Below are positions 58,992-64,000 of a DNA stretch of 64,000 nt, one piece after another (positions within the stretch are counted from its first letter, which is position 1; each line of letters starts with the position of its first letter). The DNA lies in the NCBI GenBank assembly GCA_023958085.1, contig JAMLGI010000002.1:124001-188000 (forward strand), in the 5' to 3' direction. The notes beneath the pieces are model-generated. The model was given only the letters and a program-made list of their open reading frames with translations, ran no database searches and was not told the DNA's origin. The DNA is from Solirubrobacterales bacterium. Its GTDB lineage: Bacteria > Actinomycetota > Thermoleophilia > Solirubrobacterales > 70-9. A program made the position numbers and the translations under genes.

Positions 58992-59248
58992 GCAACCCGT
59001 CCGGCACGGTCAGGGTTCGGCTTTTCGCCGCGGCGGCCGATGCCGTTGGTCAAGACGAGTTGACCCTGGGGGATATCCCCACCGCCGGTCGGATGATCGA
59101 CGCGATCTGCGAGGGACGCGAGGAGCGGGTGCGGCTGGTTCTCGATCAATGCTCGCTGCTGGTCGACGGGGACCGGGTGACCGGCCCGGAAACACCTCTT
59201 GAGTCAGGGGCGACGGTGGACGTCCTCCCCCCCTTCGCCGGAGGCTGA
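58988..59248 (+). CDS. moaD: Molybdopterin synthase sulfur-carrier subunit
   Basis: An 86-residue ubiquitin-like MoaD. The C-terminal PPFAGG ends in the Gly-Gly needed for thiocarboxylation, and the preceding LESGATVDVLPPFAGG is typical. The start is GTG 58988. Its partner MoaE is encoded on the opposite strand in the convergent operon (60517-60945). Confidence 0.93.
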   Translation: MSNPSGTVRVRLFAAAADAVGQDELTLGDIPTAGRMIDAICEGREERVRLVLDQCSLLVDGDRVTGPETPLESGATVDVLPPFAGG

Positions 59249-59263
59249 ACCCCGCCAGGAAAG

Positions 59264-59305
59264 GTGGGGCCCGTAGATATCCCCACAGGCACTGGTTGGC
59301 CCCAC
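59264..59305. repeat. 42-nt palindromic repeat, copy B1
   Basis: Starts GTGGGGCCC and ends GGCACTGGTTGGCCCCAC. It lies 15 bases after the moaD stop, between convergent operons. Confidence 0.85.
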
Positions 59306-59324
59306 CGGGGAGAACTCCAAGGAG

Positions 59325-59366
59325 GTGGGGCCCTCAGGTGTCCGTGTAGGCACTGGTTGGCCCCAC
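59325..59366. repeat. 42-nt palindromic repeat, copy B2
   Basis: Starts GTGGGGCCCTCAGGTGTC and ends GGCACTGGTTGGCCCCAC. It follows copy B1 after 19 bases, the same spacing as between A1 and A2 at 992-1012. Confidence 0.87.
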
Positions 59367-59384
59367 CCCTGGATCAATCGACCG

Positions 59385-59422
59385 GTGGGGCAAAGTGGTC
59401 TGACAACACAGTTCGGCCCCAC
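59385..59422. repeat. Degenerate palindromic repeat, copy B3
   Basis: A 38-nt version with GTGGGGC and GGCCCCAC ends but a different interior. It lies 18 bases after copy B2 and 24 bases before the end of moaA. Confidence 0.65.
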
Positions 59423-59446
59423 CACCTCGGTTCGGGTTGAGGCCGG

Positions 59447-60520
59447 TCAGCCGCCTATTGCGTTCATTCCGCGATCCGGCTGGAGAAAACCGGGATCGTT
59501 GATGCCGTGACCGGGCAGCTTGCGCCAGATCGAGTGGCGCAGCATCGATTCCAGCTCGCTGTCCGAGCCGCCGCCACGGAGAACCGGCTTCAGATCATGC
59601 TCGGTCCGGGCGAAAAGGCAGTTACGAAGCTGACCGTCAGCGGTCAGCCTCAGCCGGTCACAGTTGCCGCAAAACGGTGCCGTGACCGATGCGATCACTC
59701 CGACCGTGTGGGGACCCCCGTCCAGGGTGAAGGTCTCGGCCGGCGCCCCGCCTCGCCCCGGGATCTCGGCCAGATCGAAGCGCTCGCCGAGCGCCGTCAG
59801 GATCTCGTCCCGGGTCACCATCTCGCCCCGGTCCCAGGTATGTCCGGCGTCGAGCGGCATCTGTTCGATGAACCTCATCTGGGCGTCGTTCTCGATCGCG
59901 AACTCGACCAGGTCGACCAGTTCGTCGTCGTTCACCCCGCGCATCGCGACCGCGTTCAGCTTGAGTGGTTTGAGGCCGGAGTCCCGGGCGGCCCCGATTC
60001 CGGCGATCACCCGATCCAGCTTGTCGCGCCGGGTCAGCTCGAAGAAGCGGTCGCGGCGCAGGGTGTCGATCGAGATGTTGAGCCTTGCGAGTCCGGAGTC
60101 GACCAGCCCGGGGAGCATCTGTGGCAGCTTGATCCCGTTGGTGGTCACCGCCACCCGGACCGGTCCGCCGGGGCCCTTCAGTTGTGAGGTGCGACGGACC
60201 ACCTCGGCCACATCGGCATAGAGCAGTGGCTCGCCACCGGTCAACCGGATCGTGGTGATTCCCAGGCCGACCGCGACCCCGGCTACCCGAACCAGCTCGT
60301 CGGTCGAAAGCACGCTCTCCTGCGCCATCCACTCCACACCTTCGGCCGGCATGCAGTAGCGGCACCGGAGCGAGCACTTGTCGGTGAGCGAGATTCTCAG
60401 ATCCCGGTGGACCCGGCCGTAAGTGTCGACCAGCGGTCCCTCGGTCGGGGCCGGGTCCCGGCTGTCCGGAAACGGGTCGAGGCTGCGTACCCGGCCCGGG
60501 GTGAGGATCTCAGGATTCAC
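59447..60520 (-). CDS. moaA: GTP 3',8-cyclase
   Basis: A 357-residue radical-SAM enzyme that starts molybdenum-cofactor synthesis from GTP. The N-terminal Fe-S cluster site is in RISLTDKCSLRCRYCMPAEG (C-x3-C-x2-C). GGEPLLYADVAEVVR is the SAM-contacting motif. The C-terminal cluster is in VTAPFCGNCDRLRLTADGQLRNCLF. The last residues differ from the canonical C-terminal GG. It is third in the minus-strand row after moaB/mog and moaE, with a four-base overlap to moaE, and converges with the moaD operon. Confidence 0.96.
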   Translation of the reverse strand: MNPEILTPGRVRSLDPFPDSRDPAPTEGPLVDTYGRVHRDLRISLTDKCSLRCRYCMPAEGVEWMAQESVLSTDELVRVAGVAVGLGITTIRLTGGEPLLYADVAEVVRRTSQLKGPGGPVRVAVTTNGIKLPQMLPGLVDSGLARLNISIDTLRRDRFFELTRRDKLDRVIAGIGAARDSGLKPLKLNAVAMRGVNDDELVDLVEFAIENDAQMRFIEQMPLDAGHTWDRGEMVTRDEILTALGERFDLAEIPGRGGAPAETFTLDGGPHTVGVIASVTAPFCGNCDRLRLTADGQLRNCLFARTEHDLKPVLRGGGSDSELESMLRHSIWRKLPGHGINDPGFLQPDRGMNAIGG

Positions 60521-60945
60521 CGGATACCGACCCAGGTTCCGGCTCCGTCCACCTCGATCTGCCGCTTCCAGATCGGCAACTCCAGTTTGATCGCCTCGAC
60601 CAGCTCACGACTGACAGAGTAGGCCTCCTCCCGGTGGGCCGCGGCCACGCAGGCGACGAGGGCGAGACCACCGACCGGAACACGACCGATCCGATGGCTC
60701 ACCGCCAGCCTTGTGCCCGGCGTGGCGACCCGGGAAGCGATCTCGCTGATGATCCGGTCGGCATCCGGATGGCAGCTGTACTCGATCGATTCGACCTCGG
60801 ACGCTGCACCCGGATCGTGGTTGCGGATCCGGCCGATGAAGTTCACCACCGCACCAAAGGCGGGATCGGCGACCGCTCCCAGATGCTCATCGAGACTCAG
60901 TGGCAAGTCGGTGACACGGGTAAACGCAACCGAACCTGGTGTCAT
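60517..60945 (-). CDS. moaE: Molybdopterin synthase catalytic subunit
   Basis: A 142-residue MoaE, catalytic partner of MoaD. Recognisable parts are the GAVVNFIGRIRNHDPG region (family GxVRxxN type), VESIEYSCHPDADRIISEIA, AVSHRIGRVPVGGLALVACVAAAHREEAY and ELPIWKRQIEVDG with the reactive lysine region. It overlaps moaB/mog upstream and moaA downstream by four bases each. Confidence 0.95.
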   Translation of the reverse strand: MTPGSVAFTRVTDLPLSLDEHLGAVADPAFGAVVNFIGRIRNHDPGAASEVESIEYSCHPDADRIISEIASRVATPGTRLAVSHRIGRVPVGGLALVACVAAAHREEAYSVSRELVEAIKLELPIWKRQIEVDGAGTWVGIR

Positions 60946-61457
60946 GGGTGATCCCCTCCCCCGAGCTGGTCAAGCGTGTGGCCGACGAGTGGGATCAGTA
61001 GGTCGAGACCATCGCGCACCCCGCCGGGAGAGCCGGGCAGGTTCACGATCAGCACCTCCTGACCGCCGGTTGCCCTTCCGGTACCGGCCAGGCCTCGTGA
61101 AAGAACTGCGGTCGGCACCTTCGACGCCCCCGCAGCTCGAATCGCCTCGGCGATACCGGGCAGTTCCCGGGTCAGGTGAGGACGGGTGCCTTCCGGGGTT
61201 TCATCGCGCGGGCCGATCCCGGTTCCACCCAGGGTCAGGATCAGATCCACCTTCCCGGCGAGCGCCTGCGCGATCGCCGCGGAAACACTCTCGACCCCGT
61301 CCGGAATGACCTCGTGGGAGACCTTGGCGAACCTGGCTTCCTTCAGCCGTTCGACCGCAATCGTCCCGGAACGGTCCTCCCGCTCCCCGGCCGCGGAGCG
61401 GTCGGAAACGGTGATCACGACCACCGCCACCGTGGAGGGATTGAGGGGACCATCCAT
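60942..61457 (-). CDS. moaB: Molybdopterin adenylyltransferase (MoaB/Mog family)
   Basis: A 171-residue MoCF-fold protein that adenylylates molybdopterin before MoeA acts. Signature parts are VVITVSDRSAAGEREDRSG, then VDLILTLGGTGIGPRDETPEGT with the conserved TGGTG-like loop, and LIVNLPGSPGGVRDGLDLLIPLVGH. MoaB and Mog cannot be distinguished by sequence here. It is the first gene of the minus-strand operon. Confidence 0.92.
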   Translation of the reverse strand: MDGPLNPSTVAVVVITVSDRSAAGEREDRSGTIAVERLKEARFAKVSHEVIPDGVESVSAAIAQALAGKVDLILTLGGTGIGPRDETPEGTRPHLTRELPGIAEAIRAAGASKVPTAVLSRGLAGTGRATGGQEVLIVNLPGSPGGVRDGLDLLIPLVGHTLDQLGGGDHP

Positions 61458-61515
61458 GGGCCGGACCTTATTGGACCGACCCTCTCGTCCGGGCCGGGGA
61501 ACTACTGAAACAAAG

Positions 61516-61591
61516 TCGGGGCGACTGGATTCGAACCAGCGAAACCTCCCGCCCCCAAAGCGGGCGCTCTACCAGGCTGAGCTACGCCCCG
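61516..61591 (-). tRNA. tRNA-Pro (TGG)
   Basis: Cloverleaf on the minus strand. The acceptor CGGGGCG pairs with CGCCCCG. The D-arm has GCTCAGCCTGGTAGAGC, and the anticodon loop TTTGGGG is closed by CCCGC/GCGGG, anticodon TGG. The T-arm is GCTGGTTCGAATCCAGT. Discriminator A. No CCA encoded. Confidence 0.96.
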
Positions 61592-61603
61592 AAAGCGAGG
61601 AGT

Positions 61604-62242
61604 CTATCCCCACTCGGCTCGAATCAGATCCATCCATGCCTGAAGGCGCGCGCGAAGCTGGGTGTCGCCCATCGAGACGGTAAGTACACCGTGCACCGAT
61701 CGCCATGTCCGCCCAGTCAGGCGGTTGCTGTTCGACTTCCTTTGGAGATTTATCTGATCGGGCTTCACTCCCAGAGTCCGTCCCCAGAACTGTTGGAGTT
61801 CACGGACATCCTGGTCAGCGTGATACTGAACCGAATACCGGACCTTGTTGGCACCCAGTCGCAAGATCCAGTCGTTTGCGAGCTTGACAATAGTCGGGTC
61901 GGAGTTGCAGACCGCCACGGTGTTTCGGCTTCGCTTGGACCCCTCGCCCAAGTAGATACATATGAAGTCCCGGAAGGTTGGATCTTTGACCAATTCCTCG
62001 AACTCTTCCAGGCCCTGCCGGTAGGCCTCCTCCCGCTTGCGTTTCGCCCGCTCGCTGTTCGCCCTGGAAGCCGCCAGCCGTCGTTTCGACTGCCTTTCCG
62101 TTTCCGGGATTGGCAACTTCCTCACCCAGTAAAAAACCGTGGTGCGGGAAATCGCCAGACGTTCTGAGATCTGATCGATCGTCAGCTTTTTCTCCAGCCT
62201 CATCCGGACTGCTTTCTGTCTGATGTAATCCGGATGAGACAC
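61604..62242 (-). CDS. Helix-turn-helix protein with LAGLIDADG-like C-terminal domain
   Basis: A 212-residue protein if read from GTG 62242. Residues 1-45 form a helix-turn-helix (RLEKKLTIDQISERLAISRTTVFYWVRKL). A charged helical linker spans about 50-85. The C-terminal 120 residues begin FRDFICIYLGEGSKRSRNTVAV, where YLGEGS resembles the LAGLIDADG helix motif of homing-endonuclease-like proteins. They continue with NSDPTIVKLANDWILRLG. A single such motif would require a dimer. Its base composition is lower in GC than its neighbours and it lies 12 bases from tRNA-Pro, hinting at mobility. Function unknown. Confidence 0.6.
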   Translation of the reverse strand: MSHPDYIRQKAVRMRLEKKLTIDQISERLAISRTTVFYWVRKLPIPETERQSKRRLAASRANSERAKRKREEAYRQGLEEFEELVKDPTFRDFICIYLGEGSKRSRNTVAVCNSDPTIVKLANDWILRLGANKVRYSVQYHADQDVRELQQFWGRTLGVKPDQINLQRKSNSNRLTGRTWRSVHGVLTVSMGDTQLRARLQAWMDLIRAEWG

Positions 62243-62351
62243 GAACGTATGTTCCCATTTGAATCGGACGGAAAAGGTGAATTGGTCGGTCCCGGCCGTA
62301 GGCTCTTTCGGGCGGGCGGAATTCCGGGAGAACCCGGGATTCCGAAGGCGC

Positions 62352-63308
62352 TCAGAGCCCGTTGGTCTCTCGCCAGGCGGTGAAGGCCTCGCGTGAGGTG
62401 TAGCGGGGGGTGTAGCCGAACTCCTCCTTGAGGCGGCGGTTGTCGAGGACCGGGCGGTAGCGGAGAAAGTCGGTCTGGGCAGGGCCGTGCTCGGTGAGCC
62501 CCAGTCGATGGCCGACTGCCAGGGCACCCTTCAGAGCCCCGACCGGAATAGTCAGCACCCCCTTGCCGAGCTCAGCCGCAATTTCGTCCACCGTCATCGC
62601 CCCGTCCCCGGCCACGTTGAAGATCCCGGTCACCTCGCCGAGTACGGCCTGCAGCATCACCCCGACCACATCCTGATCCCAGATGAAGACGAACGGGGAG
62701 TCGGAGCCACGGATCTTCAGCAGCCGCTTCTTGCGGAAGAGATCGGTGATCTGGTTGTCCACCGTCTCCCCGAGGATCGTGCCGATCCGGAGGACCACCT
62801 GACCCAGCTCCGGACTGGTTTCCCTGAGGTCGGCCAGCATCTCCTCTACCAGGCGCTTGTGACGGCTGTAGGGGAAGGTGTCGTTGCCACGGACCGGGTC
62901 GTCCTCGGTCAGCCAGGCCGGACTGTCGGCGTGGTAGCCGTAGGCGGCCCCGGAGGAGGAAACCACCACCCGTCCGACTTCGTGTTCGAGGCAGGCATCG
63001 AACACGTTTTGCGAGCCGGTCACGTCGACCGCGTACTCCTGCTCGACCGTGGTCGAGCGGCCCGGGTTGACGATCGAGGCGAGGTGGACCACGGTGTCGA
63101 TCCGATGCTCACCGATCGCCGCCGAGACCGCGGCAGCGTCGGTCACATCGACCACCACGTACTCGACTCCATCTGCCCGGTCACCTTCTTCCGGGATCCG
63201 CAGGTCGGCGCCGACCACGAGTTCCACTTCGTCGGTCCGTCCGGCCAGTCCGGCCACCACCGAGCGTCCGAGAAATCCGGATCCGCCGGTCACGAGAACG
63301 CGCTTCAT
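62352..63308 (-). CDS. NAD-dependent epimerase/dehydratase (extended SDR)
   Basis: A 318-residue extended short-chain dehydrogenase. The Rossmann motif GGSGFLG lies at about 8-14 (VLVTGGSGFLGRSV). Aspartate-binding VVDVTDAAAVSAAI follows at about 52. Catalytic serine and tyrosine regions are SSSGAAYGYHADSPAW and DTFPYSRHKRLVEEML (Y-x3-K variant YSRHK). It is similar to sugar-nucleotide epimerases, but the substrate is unclear. ATG 63308. The preceding BASS gene runs in the same direction 21 bases upstream. Confidence 0.9.
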   Translation of the reverse strand: MKRVLVTGGSGFLGRSVVAGLAGRTDEVELVVGADLRIPEEGDRADGVEYVVVDVTDAAAVSAAIGEHRIDTVVHLASIVNPGRSTTVEQEYAVDVTGSQNVFDACLEHEVGRVVVSSSGAAYGYHADSPAWLTEDDPVRGNDTFPYSRHKRLVEEMLADLRETSPELGQVVLRIGTILGETVDNQITDLFRKKRLLKIRGSDSPFVFIWDQDVVGVMLQAVLGEVTGIFNVAGDGAMTVDEIAAELGKGVLTIPVGALKGALAVGHRLGLTEHGPAQTDFLRYRPVLDNRRLKEEFGYTPRYTSREAFTAWRETNGL

Positions 63309-63329
63309 CCAAACCTCCGCATTAACCGA

Positions 63330-64000
63330 TCATCCCTCTTCTGCCACTCCAACTGGTGGCGGCTCCCCCCCACCCCGTTTGGCCCACCAGCCGGCCAGTA
63401 TCAGCCCGACGAGAATGTCCCAGATCCCCCACCAGCCGGCGACCATCGCCATCCCGCCGAGCCCGCCGAAGAAGCTGAACACGATGCCGAGCCCGAGCCC
63501 GGTGTTCCGCACCCCGACCTCGAAGGTGATCGCCCGGCGGCTGCGTTCCGGCACCCGGAACCCGGCTGCGATCCCGTACCCGAGCGAGAGCGCCATCGTG
63601 TCCTGGAGAAACACTGCCAGGGCGACGACCGGGATGTAGTCCCGAAAGGCCGCCAGGTTGGAGAAGAAGGCGATCAGGATGAAGGCGATCAGCGCCATCA
63701 GGCTGAACCGCCGGACCCACGGAATCGACCTCGTCGCGAAGTCGGGTCGGCGATGGGCGATCGTCATCCCGATCGTGAACGGAATCCCGAGGATCAGAAC
63801 GATGTCGGCCAGCATCTCGAGTGCACTGACATCGATCGACTTGAGAATCTCCGATGCTTCCGGATGGAGCCCGGCCCAGAGGGCGATGTTGAGCGGCATC
63901 AGGAAGATCGCCATCATGTTCGCGATCGCGGTCATCGAGACCGAAAGCGCCACATCCCCCTTCGAGCGGTAGGTGAGGATGTTGGAGATCGCCCCCGGCG
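63330..64000 (-). CDS. Bile acid:sodium symporter (BASS) family protein, start outside window
   Basis: The last ~220 residues of a BASS-family transporter; the frame is open to base 64000, so the N-terminus is beyond the window. Family marks are ISNILTYRSKGDVALSVSMTAI (the crossover with the sodium-site region), then the helix with GIPFTIGMTIAHRRPDFA. RRAITFEVGVRNTGLGLGI corresponds to the second crossover (E-x-G-x-Q-N type, here R). About six helices are present. The substrate is unknown; many relatives carry organic anions. Confidence 0.9.
   Translation of the reverse strand, partial: PGAISNILTYRSKGDVALSVSMTAIANMMAIFLMPLNIALWAGLHPEASEILKSIDVSALEMLADIVLILGIPFTIGMTIAHRRPDFATRSIPWVRRFSLMALIAFILIAFFSNLAAFRDYIPVVALAVFLQDTMALSLGYGIAAGFRVPERSRRAITFEVGVRNTGLGLGIVFSFFGGLGGMAMVAGWWGIWDILVGLILAGWWAKRGGGEPPPVGVAEEG

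Overview
The window reads as chromosomal DNA of a high-GC, single-membrane actinobacterium. The best fit is a member of the Thermoleophilia/Solirubrobacterales, inferred from family recognition rather than any computed comparison. Supporting points are a NucS mismatch endonuclease, F420/FMN luciferase-like enzymes, an ECF sigma factor with a SnoaL-like tail, DUF6174 and DUF6457 proteins, a fused PabBC, GTG/TTG starts and tightly overlapping operons. Three tRNA genes are present: His-GTG, Arg-TCT and Pro-TGG, all on the minus strand.

Layout. (1) 1-3.2 kb: end of a TDT/SLAC1 transporter, then an NnrS-like plus MIP18 operon divergent from a DUF2249 gene, with a candidate operator between them. 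This looks like a nitrosative-stress or Fe-S group. (2) 3.2-4.8 kb: ECF sigma factor divergent from a VOC gene. (3) 4.95-16.1 kb: a single-direction cluster of photolyase, TIGR01777 SDR, SRPBCC, MerR-DICT regulator, FAD oxidoreductase fused to DUF1365, two CFA-type methyltransferases, DUF1295 reductase-like protein and MMPL exporter. It looks like a light or oxidative-stress response coupled to lipid modification. It is bracketed by the intact ung gene on one side and a 3'-end relic of ung on the other. (4) 16.9-27.7 kb: ordinary chromosome, with an MFS transporter, nucS operon, a 906-residue secreted protein, a two-component system, a TMEM175-like channel and VOC protein.

(5) 27.78-50.28 kb: an approximately 22.4-kb genomic island at tRNA-His. 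The intact tRNA-His lies at the right end. A 46-bp copy of its 3' half (two mismatches) lies at the left end, and short related inverted repeats sit just inside both ends. Cargo: a JAB protease plus DUF6602 nuclease-like pair, an IS3 remnant abutting a 5'-truncated arsJ, disulfide-forming genes (DsbA-like, VKOR), reducing genes (CcdA, two thioredoxin-like lipoproteins), two M23 peptidases, a cupredoxin and polytopic membrane protein, two metal P-type ATPases with CadC-like and CmtR-like sensors, and a BlaI/M56 repressor-protease pair. Four TACTAC...GTAGTA-type sites stand before the DsbA operon, the M23/thioredoxin operon, the second M23 gene and the methyltransferase/CcdA operon. They suggest an island-borne BlaI regulon for envelope thiol redox and wall hydrolysis. 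No recombinase gene was recognised in the island.

(6) 50.3-56.3 kb: pabBC, EamA exporter, a GT-C-like membrane protein and msrA. (7) 56.3-61.5 kb: molybdenum cofactor genes (moeA, moaC, DUF6457, moaD converging on moaA, moaE, moaB/mog). (8) 61.6-64 kb: an HTH/LAGLIDADG-like protein beside tRNA-Pro, an epimerase and a partial BASS symporter. A 42-nt palindromic repeat family occurs in two convergent gene junctions 58 kb apart (two copies near 1 kb, three near 59.3 kb).
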